9,343 nt of DNA from Rhodospirillales bacterium (GCA_018664265.1 JABJOR010000560.1:1-9343), one strand, 5' to 3'; positions 1 through 7,625 are shown, counted from the first letter of the stretch. Numbers and translations: made by a program. The notes: a model not told the origin generated them from the sequence alone.

Positions 1-788
1 ACACTCATCGCCCCTGCCGCGACCAGCAATGTTGAGGCGAAAATGGCTGTGGGCATAACAATACTGGAATCAAGCAGGGCACGGGCCGATTTCATACCGC
101 CTTCCTGGGTGTATCCTGCCTCAAAAATCAAGTTCTCATCAAATGCCAGGCCAGCCGCTTCAAGCCCTTCCTTGTATCCCTGAAGCCGGCATTTTGAATT
201 GTACCGATGCGGTGCACCGGAAAGATGCGCGATTCGCCGATGCCCCAGAGCAACGAGATGATCTACAGCCGTTCTTGCACCACCTGTATCATTGATAACG
301 ATATGGTACTTCACGCCCTTGGCTTTTCGATTAACCAAAACATAGGGGTGTTCCATTTTATTCAGTGATTTCACACCAACGTTTTCATCCTGCAATGTCG
401 CGACAATCAGTCCATCAACTCTGTTCTGCCGCACCAGACGCTCGTAGATTGCCGTTTCGGACATTCCAATGTCCCGGTGGGCGATTAATAGTGAATACCC
501 GCGTTCGGCAGCAGCCCGTTCCGCACCAATAATGATACGCGCATGCACCGGGTTCTCGAGTTCCGGTACCACAATGCCTAATGAAAATGTCCGTGAATTA
601 CGGAGGCCTCGCGCAGCCGGACTCGGTTTGTAATCCAACTTCTTTGCTGCGTTCGTAATCCGTTTGCGCGTTTCATCCCGGACCACAAAAGTTTTGTCTC
701 CACTCATGACCCGAGAAACAGTAGCTAACGAGACACCAGCTTCCCTGGCGACATCGGATATTGTTTGCGAGCGAGGTTTCGTCTTCAC
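1..788 (-). CDS. LacI-family transcriptional repressor, C-terminus cut by window edge
   Basis: This is a DNA-binding repressor of the LacI/GalR family, reading from 788 towards 1 and leaving the window after 262 codons (the family is usually about 330-350 residues). The helix-turn-helix is at residues 9-30 (ISDVAREAGVSLATVSRVMS), followed by the hinge-helix signature around residues 53-64 (YKPSPAARGLRN). The periplasmic-binding-protein-like sensor domain starts near residue 68. The start is GTG at 788: a TAA lies five codons upstream in the same frame and no ATG lies between. A weak GGAA about 9 bp upstream could be the ribosome-binding site. In the sensor domain the usual Asn-Asp after 'AIFA' is replaced (FASTLLVAAGAM), which hints at an unusual effector. 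It is divergent from the GMC dehydrogenase gene and probably binds the two AAAACGTTTT palindromes in this window. The family call is very secure; the ligand is unknown. Confidence 0.93.
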   Translation of the reverse strand, partial: MKTKPRSQTISDVAREAGVSLATVSRVMSGDKTFVVRDETRKRITNAAKKLDYKPSPAARGLRNSRTFSLGIVVPELENPVHARIIIGAERAAAERGYSLLIAHRDIGMSETAIYERLVRQNRVDGLIVATLQDENVGVKSLNKMEHPYVLVNRKAKGVKYHIVINDTGGARTAVDHLVALGHRRIAHLSGAPHRYNSKCRLQGYKEGLEAAGLAFDENLIFEAGYTQEGGMKSARALLDSSIVMPTAIFASTLLVAAGAMS

Positions 789-865
789 GATATTCTGTTC
801 CAGTTACCGGAAAAGTTATTGTTATCTTGTCTTCGATAATGCCTTGGCGTGTATCCTATGGTCAA

Positions 866-882
866 CCAGTCATCTTGACTGG
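866..882. promoter_or_regulatory. 17-bp perfect inverted repeat, possible second operator
   Basis: CCAGTCA, a 3-base spacer TCT, then TGACTGG form a perfect 7-bp dyad in the lacI/GMC intergenic region. It lies about 80 bp upstream of the start of lacI and about 60 bp before the GMC -35 box. It does not resemble the AAAACGTTTT operator. It may be a binding site for a different regulator, or it may affect the lacI leader as a small hairpin. No binding protein can be named from the sequence. Confidence 0.4.
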
Positions 883-940
883 CACATTGGAGATACCCTA
901 GCTAAGACGATTTACCATGACTGAGCAAATACAATTGCTA

Positions 941-969
941 TTGACAAATATCGCAAGCTCTCGGAATAT
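941..969 (+). promoter_or_regulatory. Probable sigma70 promoter of the GMC-led operon
   Basis: A perfect -35 hexamer TTGACA lies at 941-946. A 17-bp spacer leads to a weaker -10 candidate GAATAT at 964-969 (three of six consensus bases). Transcription would start near 976, within the palindrome at 976-989, so a bound repressor would block it. The -35 is convincing; the -10 choice is less certain. Confidence 0.55.
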
Positions 970-975
970 GTACAA

Positions 976-989
976 GTAAAACGTTTTAG
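976..989. promoter_or_regulatory. LacI-family operator, copy 1
   Basis: GTAAAACGTTTTAG is a near-perfect palindrome centred on a CpG, the form typical of LacI/GalR-family operators, where the hinge helix inserts at the central CG step. It overlaps the expected start of transcription of the GMC operon. It matches the palindrome at 7602-7615 at 13 of 14 positions and both are followed by TAAT. It is presumed to bind the adjacent LacI-type repressor. Confidence 0.75.
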
Positions 990-1044
990 TAATTTCAAGC
1001 CCCGTACTTGATCAGCGGCTCTAAATCAGAGGGATTGTCAAAAA

Positions 1045-2733
1045 ATGAACGACGAAGAGTATGATTTCATCATTGTTGGTGCTGGATCAGCAGGCTGTGT
1101 TCTTGCAAGTCGCTTAAGTGAAGATCCCTCCAATAAGGTCCTGGTCCTCGAATACGGTGGACGGGACAACAGCATCTTTATACAGATGCCGACGGCATGT
1201 TATCTGCCAATGAAGAGCAAGCGATTCGACTGGGGGTTCATGACGGAGCCCGAGCCGGGCCTTGATAACCGGGTTATTCATCAGGCACGCGGCAAGGTTA
1301 TTGGCGGAACGTCTTCCACCAATGGCATGTGTTATGTGCGTGGTCATTCCGGTGATTTTGATCAATGGCAAGACCTTGGTGCCAACGGCTGGTCCTACAA
1401 AGACTGCCTCCCCTACTTTCGTCGGGCTGAAACATGCCAGTACGGTAGCGATGACTATCGTGGCGGGGGTGGCCCCTTACACACCTGTAACGGCAACAAC
1501 ATGCAAAACCCGTTATATGCCGCTTTCATCGACGCAGGTGTTCAGGCGGGATACCTGCAATCAGATGACGTGAACGGGCTCCAACAGGAAGGCTTCGGGC
1601 GTATGGACCTCACCATCAAAAATGGTGTTCGTTCCTCAACCGCCAATGCCTACCTTAAACCCGCCCTGGGCAGACCAAATCTTAATATTGAAATGCATGC
1701 TCTGAGTCGGCGGGTCCTGTTGGAAGGCAGAAAAGCAGTCGGCATCGAGTACGAGAAAAATGGTTCTGTCAAAACAGCCCGGGCAAGGCGAGAGGTGATC
1801 CTGAGTGCTGGCCCCATCAACGACCCCAAGCTGCTCATGCTGTCAGGCATTGGCGATAGTACACAATTGGCTGAACACGGAATTGAGGTCGCTCACCACC
1901 TGCCGGGAGTTGGTAAAAATCTACAGGATCATCTTGGTGCTTCTCTGCACTATGATTGCCCGCAACCCATCACTCTGAACGGAAAGCTTGGTCTCATTTC
2001 AAAGGCAATAATCGGACTGAGATGGCTGCTTTTCAAGGATGGGCTGGGTGCTACACCACACTATGAAGCTAATGGTTACATTCGTAGCAAGCCCGGCGTT
2101 CCGTTCCCCGATATCCAGTTTCACTTCATGCCAGCAGCCGCTGTGTTTGATGGTTCCAGCACCTATGGAGGCCACGGGTTTCACACGTTCATGAGCCACG
2201 GCAAACCGGAGAGCCGCGGTTATGTGAAGCTACAATCCAGCGACCCGAAAGATCCTCCGAAGATGCGTTTTAACTATTTGGAGCATCAGGACGACGTCAT
2301 TGCCATGCGACGTGGCTTCAAACTAACCCGAGAGATCATCGCACAGAGTTCATTTGATCCGTACAGAAATCACGAAATTCGCCCTGGCCCAGATGTCATC
2401 AAGGACGATGAAATTGATGCATGGATCAGACAGTTTTCTGGCACATCCTATCATCCTTCGCGCACCTGCAAGATGGGCACAGATGAACAAGCCGTTGTAG
2501 ATCCCGAAACTCGTGTGCATGGGATTGATGGATTACGTGTGGTCGATTCTTCCATCATGCCGGTCATTACCAACGGCAACCTGAATGCGCCAACAATAAT
2601 GATTGGCGAGAAAGCATCCGATATCATTCTTGGCAAGGATCCGCTGCCATCTGCCAACGCCCCCAGTTTCTTTGTTGAGGACTGGCAGGAAAACCAGCGA
2701 ACCGGGACACCTCAACGTGCCCATACCCAATAA
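1045..2733 (+). CDS. GMC-family FAD-dependent dehydrogenase, choline-dehydrogenase-like
   Basis: This 562-residue flavoprotein oxidises an alcohol to an aldehyde using bound FAD and resembles BetA-type choline dehydrogenases, which pass electrons to the respiratory chain. The FAD dinucleotide motif is at residues 11-17 (VGAGSAG), with the ribose-binding end 'LEYGGRD' at 35-41. GMC signature 1 is at about 82-100 (RGKVIGGTSSTNGMCYVRG) and signature 2 at 255-270 (AGPINDPKLLMLSGIG). The C-terminus carries the catalytic His470 (SYHPSRTCKMG) and the matching Asn in GNLNAPTIMIGEK (511-523). Its length is normal for the family. GAGGGA at 1029-1034 is the ribosome-binding site. It is the first gene of a four-gene run. 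No betaine aldehyde dehydrogenase or BetI accompanies it, so a substrate other than choline is quite possible. The family is certain; the substrate is inferred. Confidence 0.92.
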   Translation: MNDEEYDFIIVGAGSAGCVLASRLSEDPSNKVLVLEYGGRDNSIFIQMPTACYLPMKSKRFDWGFMTEPEPGLDNRVIHQARGKVIGGTSSTNGMCYVRGHSGDFDQWQDLGANGWSYKDCLPYFRRAETCQYGSDDYRGGGGPLHTCNGNNMQNPLYAAFIDAGVQAGYLQSDDVNGLQQEGFGRMDLTIKNGVRSSTANAYLKPALGRPNLNIEMHALSRRVLLEGRKAVGIEYEKNGSVKTARARREVILSAGPINDPKLLMLSGIGDSTQLAEHGIEVAHHLPGVGKNLQDHLGASLHYDCPQPITLNGKLGLISKAIIGLRWLLFKDGLGATPHYEANGYIRSKPGVPFPDIQFHFMPAAAVFDGSSTYGGHGFHTFMSHGKPESRGYVKLQSSDPKDPPKMRFNYLEHQDDVIAMRRGFKLTREIIAQSSFDPYRNHEIRPGPDVIKDDEIDAWIRQFSGTSYHPSRTCKMGTDEQAVVDPETRVHGIDGLRVVDSSIMPVITNGNLNAPTIMIGEKASDIILGKDPLPSANAPSFFVEDWQENQRTGTPQRAHTQ

Positions 2734-2807
2734 TTCACCCAGATACATACATAGGTTAAATCGGTCGATGACCGTAGTACCCGAAAAAAACGAGAGAGGA
2801 ATTCAAC

Positions 2808-3521
2808 ATGTTATCATCTAAAGACCGTGTCATCATGATTGCCGGTGCCAGTGGTGGAATTGGCAGTGCCATCGCCCAGTGCCTGCATGACAAGGGCTAC
2901 AGCGTCAGCCTGGGTGCCCGGAATCTGGAAAAACTTGGAGCTTGGACACAAACCAGTGATGCCGAACGGATCATGACCCACGCGTATGAGGCAACCGACG
3001 CCTCCAACAATGCGGACTGGGTCAATGCCACTGTAGAACGGTTCGGGCGCATTGACGGAGTAGTCAACAGTGCGGGCATGGGTGGTATGGTGAATTTGGA
3101 AGATGACGATGACGAAACCTACGACGCACTCTGGGCCGTCAACGTAAAGGGGCCCATGCGGATGATCCGTCTCACCTTGCCGCATCTACGTAAATGCGGT
3201 AGCGGAAGAATCATCAATGTATCTTCTTTGTCAGGCAAACGTGTAACAAATGATGGCACAGGCTATGCACTCAGTAAATTTGCACTGATGGCTGTAACCC
3301 ACGCAACGCGCCGCGCTGGGTGGGAAGATGGTGTTCGCGCGACGTCCATTTGCCCCAGTTGGGTGAATACGGATATGGCCGCGCGGGCTGAAGGCATAAC
3401 GAGAGAAGACATGATCCAGCCCGAGGATTTGGCTGAGATGGCGGCAACTGTGATCGCGTTACCCAACAGCGCTGCAATCGCCGAGTTGCTGGTCAATTGT
3501 ACGTTGGGTGACATGTTTTAG
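2808..3521 (+). CDS. Short-chain dehydrogenase/reductase (classical SDR)
   Basis: This is a 237-residue NAD(P)-dependent oxidoreductase of the classical SDR family. The nucleotide-binding motif GASGGIG is at residues 13-19, the NNAG-like motif NSAG at 87-90, Asn112 in the VNVKG segment, Ser139/140 in INVSS, and the catalytic YxxxK at Tyr153-Lys157. The 'CPSWVNTDM' stretch (182-190) matches the usual PG...T region after the active site. The start ATG has a strong site, GAGAGGA at 2794-2800, seven bases upstream. It lies 74 bp after the GMC gene and 32 bp before the iron-type dehydrogenase, in the same direction. It presumably carries out an alcohol/ketone step on an intermediate of the same pathway. 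The substrate cannot be read from the sequence, and the length is slightly short of the usual 245-255. Confidence 0.9.
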   Translation: MLSSKDRVIMIAGASGGIGSAIAQCLHDKGYSVSLGARNLEKLGAWTQTSDAERIMTHAYEATDASNNADWVNATVERFGRIDGVVNSAGMGGMVNLEDDDDETYDALWAVNVKGPMRMIRLTLPHLRKCGSGRIINVSSLSGKRVTNDGTGYALSKFALMAVTHATRRAGWEDGVRATSICPSWVNTDMAARAEGITREDMIQPEDLAEMAATVIALPNSAAIAELLVNCTLGDMF

Positions 3522-3553
3522 GCACAACCATTTTTTGAATAGGGAGGATAACA

Positions 3554-4861
3554 ATGTCGTGTTGCCATTATTATGCGCCAACAGAGGGTGGTGACGCTGC
3601 ATTCAGCGTTGACACCAATGCCATTACCTTTGGCAAGGGGTGTCTGGCGGAAGCAGGCGATCACGCCAAATCTTTAGGAATTTCGCGAATTGCCCTGTTT
3701 ACAGATCGTGCCTTGGCAGCGTTCCCCCATGTGGATAACGTCAAAGTATCACTCCTTAATTCCGGATTGGATGTTGTTGTCTATGATGAAACACGAGTGG
3801 AGCCAACTGACCAGTCATTCAAGTCGGCAAGCCAGTTTGCCGTTGAAGGAAAGTTTGACGGTTTTATTTCCGTTGGCGGCGGATCCGTCATTGATACCTG
3901 CAAAGCCGCCAATCTGTACTCCTCGTATCCGGCAGATTTCCTTACCTACGTAAACGCACCCATCGGAGAAGGCCAACAACCTGCTGGCCCGCTGAAACCG
4001 CATATTGCCTGTCCAACGACATCAGGAACCGGAAGCGAATGCACCGGCATTGCAGTATTTGATTTGCTTGAAATGAAAGCCAAGACAGGGATTGTTTCTC
4101 GTCACCTTCGTCCTACGCAGGCTCTTGTCGACCCACTATGCACCCATACCATGCCAAAGAACGTCATTGCTGCCAGTGCCTTCGACGTTCTTTCTCATGC
4201 TCTCGAGTCTTATACGGCGCGACCATATACCCAACGAGCAGTCCCGGGCACACCCAGCGCCCGCCCCATGAGTCAGGGTGCCAATCCCTGGAGTGATATC
4301 GGTTGTCGGGAATCGCTCCAGATTTTGGGCATCTACATCAAACGGGCGGTTAACGATTCCAATGATACCGAAGCACGTGAGCAGTTGATGTGGGCGGCAA
4401 CACTGGCTGGCATCGCGTTCGGAAATGCTGGTGTTCACGTTCCACACGGTATGGCTTATTCCGTCGCTGGCCTAATAAAGAATTTCCGGCCCGACGGATA
4501 CCCGACAGATGAGCCAATTTGCCCCCATGGAATGTCAGTAATCGTCAACGCGCCCAGCGTTTTCAAGCACACAGCAGCGGCCTGCCCTGACCGACACCTG
4601 GCTGCGGCTGGTTGGCTCGGCGCTGATACAAGGGATGCCGGAGAAGAGGACGCAGCTGAAATCATTTCGAAGCAAATTATCCACCTGATGCGAACAACAA
4701 ACATGCCCAATGGCATCAGCGGCGTTGGATATTCGACTGATGATATATCAGCTCTGACAGCAGGTGCATTTCCTCAACAGCGGTTACTACAAAATGCACC
4801 TTGCACCATCACTGAAGAATCCCTTGCAGGGCTTTTTGAACAAGCGGTATCCTATTGGTAA
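3554..4861 (+). CDS. Iron-containing alcohol dehydrogenase, hydroxyacid-oxoacid transhydrogenase-like
   Basis: This is a 435-residue member of the group III iron-type alcohol dehydrogenases. Across its length it resembles animal hydroxyacid-oxoacid transhydrogenase (ADHFE1), which oxidises 4-hydroxybutyrate to succinate semialdehyde while reducing 2-oxoglutarate to D-2-hydroxyglutarate. Shared blocks include RVEPTD (81-86), [16 protein letters not shown] (107-122), PTTSGTGSE (154-162), [12 protein letters not shown] (210-221), FGNAGVH (289-295) and [15 protein letters not shown] (415-429). Expected metal ligands are Asp211, His215, His298 and His325, all present. A very strong ribosome-binding site (AGGGAGGA, 3541-3548) precedes the ATG by five bases. 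It sits third in the operon. The resemblance is recalled from family knowledge, not from a search. Simple alcohol dehydrogenase activity on a pathway alcohol remains possible. Confidence 0.88.
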   Translation: MSCCHYYAPTEGGDAAFSVDTNAITFGKGCLAEAGDHAKSLGISRIALFTDRALAAFPHVDNVKVSLLNSGLDVVVYDETRVEPTDQSFKSASQFAVEGKFDGFISVGGGSVIDTCKAANLYSSYPADFLTYVNAPIGEGQQPAGPLKPHIACPTTSGTGSECTGIAVFDLLEMKAKTGIVSRHLRPTQALVDPLCTHTMPKNVIAASAFDVLSHALESYTARPYTQRAVPGTPSARPMSQGANPWSDIGCRESLQILGIYIKRAVNDSNDTEAREQLMWAATLAGIAFGNAGVHVPHGMAYSVAGLIKNFRPDGYPTDEPICPHGMSVIVNAPSVFKHTAAACPDRHLAAAGWLGADTRDAGEEDAAEIISKQIIHLMRTTNMPNGISGVGYSTDDISALTAGAFPQQRLLQNAPCTITEESLAGLFEQAVSYW

Positions 4862-4907
4862 GATTATTGATCAATAAACAACCAGATGCCGAAAAGGATG
4901 AAATACC

Positions 4908-5927
4908 ATGCGATGGAAGCGATCACTGCAGTTAACAGATGTGCATTGTGAAGGCGAAATTGGCCGCATCGTTACAGGTGGTTTTCTTGATATTCCCGGT
5001 GACACCATGGTTAAGAAACTGGAGCACATCAACACAGTCGACGATCAGTTAATTCGCTTGTTGATGCGCGAACCACGGGGAATTCCTGCTAGTCACATCG
5101 TATTACTGACACCACCTACCTGTAAGGAAGCAGATGTGGGGTTGATCATTCTCGCCGCGACGAGGGCAAGCGCTATGTCGGGATCAAACGTCATGTGCGC
5201 AACGACGGCACTGATTGAAACTGGAATTATCGAAATGCATGAGCCAGAAACGGAGATCGTGTTTGATACAGCCGCCGGTTTGGTGCGTGCGGTTGCATCA
5301 TGCCGGGATGGAAAATGTGAGCGAGTTTCTCTGGACATGCCACCAGCATTTGCGGTCGCCTTGGCTGAAGAAGTTGACACGAAAGCATGGGGTAAAATCT
5401 ACTACGACGTGGCTTTCGGCGGTGTTTTTTGCGCAATCGTTGACGTTAACCAGATTGGCCTTTCGATTGAGGAAAAAAATGCACGACAGCTTGCTGAAGC
5501 AGGCATCATGCTAAAACACATCATTGATGAAAACCGGACCACTCAACACCCGACAATTGACAGCATCAAGGGCGTCGCCTATGTCATGTTTCGAAATGAA
5601 GAAGCAGACGGCGCAACCCGAACCTGCACAACCTTGCCACCGGGTCGTGTTGATCGATCACCTTGTGGAACTGGCAGCAATGCCGTTATGTCTATCAGGT
5701 TTGCGCGAGGACAAAGCTCCATTGGGGTTACGCACCAAACTCGTTCAATCATTGACGGAGAGTTCACATCAACTTTGAAGAGCGTTAGCCAGATTGGTAA
5801 GTACATCTCTACCCAAACCACCATTAGTGGCCGATGTTGGATTTTTGCCCTGACACAAGTGGGCATGGATCCCAGCGACCCATTCCCAAACGGGTTTCGC
5901 TTAACAGATACATGGGGCGGTGCCTAA
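4908..5927 (+). CDS. Proline racemase family protein (hydroxyproline epimerase or trans-3-hydroxyproline dehydratase-like)
   Basis: This 339-residue protein belongs to the proline racemase / 4-hydroxyproline 2-epimerase / trans-3-hydroxy-L-proline dehydratase family. The N-terminal family motif is at 10-24 (TDVHCEGEIGRIVTG). The first catalytic position, Cys in proline racemase (MCGH), is Ser91 here (MSGSN, 90-94). The second is Cys253 in DRSPCGTGSNA (249-259). Such Ser/Cys pairs are known in the family among dehydratase- or epimerase-type members, so plain proline racemase activity is unlikely. AAGGA at 4894-4898 precedes the ATG by nine bases. It is the last gene of the plus-strand run, 46 bp after the transhydrogenase-like gene. 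Next to an MttB homologue, it suggests a proline- or hydroxyproline-betaine type substrate, but this is inference. No obvious terminator follows it. Confidence 0.88.
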   Translation: MRWKRSLQLTDVHCEGEIGRIVTGGFLDIPGDTMVKKLEHINTVDDQLIRLLMREPRGIPASHIVLLTPPTCKEADVGLIILAATRASAMSGSNVMCATTALIETGIIEMHEPETEIVFDTAAGLVRAVASCRDGKCERVSLDMPPAFAVALAEEVDTKAWGKIYYDVAFGGVFCAIVDVNQIGLSIEEKNARQLAEAGIMLKHIIDENRTTQHPTIDSIKGVAYVMFRNEEADGATRTCTTLPPGRVDRSPCGTGSNAVMSIRFARGQSSIGVTHQTRSIIDGEFTSTLKSVSQIGKYISTQTTISGRCWIFALTQVGMDPSDPFPNGFRLTDTWGGA

Positions 5928-5942
5928 TATAACTTATGCTGA

Positions 5943-6041
5943 CTGATATTCGATGAGTGGCTAAACACCATCCTCAAACCCGGTAAATTTCGTTCTTTCG
6001 AGGAAGCAGATCGGATTGAAACCAATACAAATCAAGCATAA
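5943..6041 (+). other. Short open stretch, possible C-terminal remnant of a lost gene
   Basis: Between the two converging genes an open frame follows a TGA at 5940-5942 and ends with TAA at 6039-6041. It reads 32 codons with protein-like composition (for example DEWLNTILKPGKFRSFEEAD), but has no ATG or ribosome-binding site. It overlaps the last codons of the opposite mttB gene. It may be the tail of a deleted gene, but an open frame of this size can easily arise by chance. I do not recognise the family. Confidence 0.25.
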
Positions 6042-7579
6042 CTATCTGGTAGTTCGCTCTTACGACGAGATATAAAATCTTCTAAAGCTTCTATCACTTG
6101 TCCTTCAATTGGAGGTTCTTCAAATTCTTCCAACATTTTTTTAATTGCTGTGTTTGCTCGCTTCTCTGCATCTGGTGCACCAGCGTCTCGCCAGTTTTCA
6201 AATGAATTTGAATCAAAGATATTTGACTGAAAAAAAGCATCTTTATATCGAGCGAGCGTGTGCTTAGTGGCCAGAAAATTTCCGCCGGGTCCTACCTCGA
6301 GGTATTCATCGAAAGCAAAGGCATCATCTGAACAATCAATTTCGGTAACCATTTTACTAATTGAACTTAGTAATTCGCAATCAAGCAAAAATTTCTCATA
6401 TGAGATACATAAGCCCAACTCCAACGCTCCTGCACCATGAACAAAGAAGTTCGAACCTGACAGCAAACCATTATATAGATACAGAGTAGATTCTATACCT
6501 GCTTGCGCATCGGGTAATTTTGAGGACGTAGATGCTCCACCACACCGAAACGGCACACCAAGTCGTCGAGCCAGTTGACCTATAGCCAATACACATTTCC
6601 ATGTTTCATCAAAACGAATGGGAGTACCCGTACGCATGTTTATGCCCATTGAGTTAATAGCAAGAATGACGGGAGTGCCGGGCCGAATCAATTGTGCTAA
6701 TGCTATTCCAGCCATGGATTCTGCAAAAAGTTGAGCAAGTATGGCCGCAGGGGTAACTGGGCCGGATACACCAGCAATAACAAAAGGGTCAATAATGCAA
6801 CCTTGACCACGTTCGCTATAAACATGTAAAGCCTCAAGTGGTGCCCGATCAAACACCATCGGAGAGGTAGGGTTGATCAATCCGAGAATGCAACAGTTCT
6901 CGTCAACTACTTTTTCCCCATACGCAATTTCCATCATGTCGATACTGTCTTTGGCTTGCCAACCAGATGTGACCGCTCCCATAAAGGGTTTATCAGAAAA
7001 CCTCAGGTGGCTATAAACCATATCAAGGTGTCGTTTACTGACGGGAATATCATTAACCTCACATATCGTTCCCCCAGCATGATGCATGCTAGGGGACATA
7101 TGGGCCAATTTCACGAAATTATTGAAATCCTCTAATGTTGAATAGCGCCGCTCAATATCCATACTACGGACAAATGGAGCACCATATAAGGGTGAGAATA
7201 CAACTGTGTCAGGGCTAATCAGAACGTTCCGTTCAGAATTACGTGAAATCTGAGTAAAACTTTTAGGGGCAAACTTTTGTATTATCTCACGGCACATTCC
7301 TGGTTCAAATTTTACTAATTCGCCACGAACTTTAGCACCCGCCTCTCGCAAATATTTCAGTGATGGTTCATGCCCTCTAAACTCCATGCCAATTTCGCAC
7401 AGAAGTCGATCAGCTTCAGCTTCAATCCGCACCACCCCTTCTTCTGAGAGATAGTCATAGGGCATGATCGTTCGTGTAAGATAAGCCGGCGCCGCAATAG
7501 AATGAGTATCGTCGGGCTTCTGTGTTCTTCTTCGACCGCCACGCCGAACACCAAATTCACTACTGTCTTGCTGCACCAT
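6032..7579 (-). CDS. MttB-family trimethylamine/betaine:corrinoid methyltransferase homologue, non-pyrrolysine
   Basis: This 515-residue protein belongs to the trimethylamine methyltransferase (MttB, COG5598) family, whose members move a methyl group from a quaternary or tertiary amine to a corrinoid protein. Typical blocks are present: VSGPVTPAAILAQLFAES (271-288), IALAQLIRPGTPVI (292-305), KLPDAQAGIES (354-364), HGAGALELGLCISYEKF (381-397) and GPGGNFLATKHTL (430-442). There is no in-frame amber codon, so it is not the pyrrolysine enzyme. It resembles the MtgB-like homologues that demethylate glycine betaine, proline betaine or carnitine. I place the start at ATG 7579, after GAGGA with seven bases of spacing. 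The ATG at 7735 would add 52 residues, overlap the cupin gene and translate through the operator. No corrinoid partner or activator is in view. The substrate is unknown. Confidence 0.9.
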   Translation of the reverse strand: MVQQDSSEFGVRRGGRRRTQKPDDTHSIAAPAYLTRTIMPYDYLSEEGVVRIEAEADRLLCEIGMEFRGHEPSLKYLREAGAKVRGELVKFEPGMCREIIQKFAPKSFTQISRNSERNVLISPDTVVFSPLYGAPFVRSMDIERRYSTLEDFNNFVKLAHMSPSMHHAGGTICEVNDIPVSKRHLDMVYSHLRFSDKPFMGAVTSGWQAKDSIDMMEIAYGEKVVDENCCILGLINPTSPMVFDRAPLEALHVYSERGQGCIIDPFVIAGVSGPVTPAAILAQLFAESMAGIALAQLIRPGTPVILAINSMGINMRTGTPIRFDETWKCVLAIGQLARRLGVPFRCGGASTSSKLPDAQAGIESTLYLYNGLLSGSNFFVHGAGALELGLCISYEKFLLDCELLSSISKMVTEIDCSDDAFAFDEYLEVGPGGNFLATKHTLARYKDAFFQSNIFDSNSFENWRDAGAPDAEKRANTAIKKMLEEFEEPPIEGQVIEALEDFISRRKSELPDSYA

Positions 7580-7592
7580 GAGAATATCCTCA

Positions 7593-7621
7593 TTGCATTT
7601 CGTAAAACGTTTTACTAATAT
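7593..7621 (+). promoter_or_regulatory. Candidate promoter of the cupin gene
   Basis: TTGCAT (7593-7598, first three -35 bases correct), a 17-bp spacer and TAATAT (7616-7621, four of six -10 bases) precede the cupin start by about 50 bp. The AAAACGTTTT palindrome fills the spacer, so a bound repressor would exclude RNA polymerase. The match is moderate. Confidence 0.45.
7602..7615. promoter_or_regulatory. LacI-family operator, copy 2
   Basis: GTAAAACGTTTTAC is a perfect 14-bp palindrome with a central CpG. It differs from the copy at 976-989 only in its last base, and both are followed by TAAT. It lies in the 92-bp region between mttB and the cupin gene, inside the cupin promoter spacer and at the expected transcription start of mttB. 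One bound repressor could shut both genes. Confidence 0.8.
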
Positions 7622-7625
7622 TAGT
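7614..7625. promoter_or_regulatory. Perfect 12-bp AT-rich palindrome beside the operator
   Basis: ACTAATATTAGT is a perfect palindrome that shares its first two bases with the operator at 7602-7615. It covers the cupin -10 candidate. It could be a second regulator site or an extension of the operator, but AT-rich palindromes of this size also occur by chance in such regions. The copy-1 operator is not followed by it. Confidence 0.3.

Noticed and set aside
664..924. Plus-strand open frame of 86 codons
   Set aside because: It lies largely opposite the conserved DNA-binding domain of the LacI-type gene and has no recognisable protein features.
1045..2733. Classical osmoprotective bet operon
   Set aside because: The GMC enzyme resembles choline dehydrogenase, but no betaine aldehyde dehydrogenase, BetI or choline transporter is present and the control is LacI-type.
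2603..2821. Plus-strand open frame of 72 codons spanning the GMC-SDR junction
   Set aside because: It overlaps the end of the GMC gene in another frame, has no good ribosome-binding site and no family features.
6032..7579. Pyrrolysine-containing trimethylamine methyltransferase
   Set aside because: The frame has no internal amber codon and is complete at 515 residues, so it belongs to the non-pyrrolysine group.
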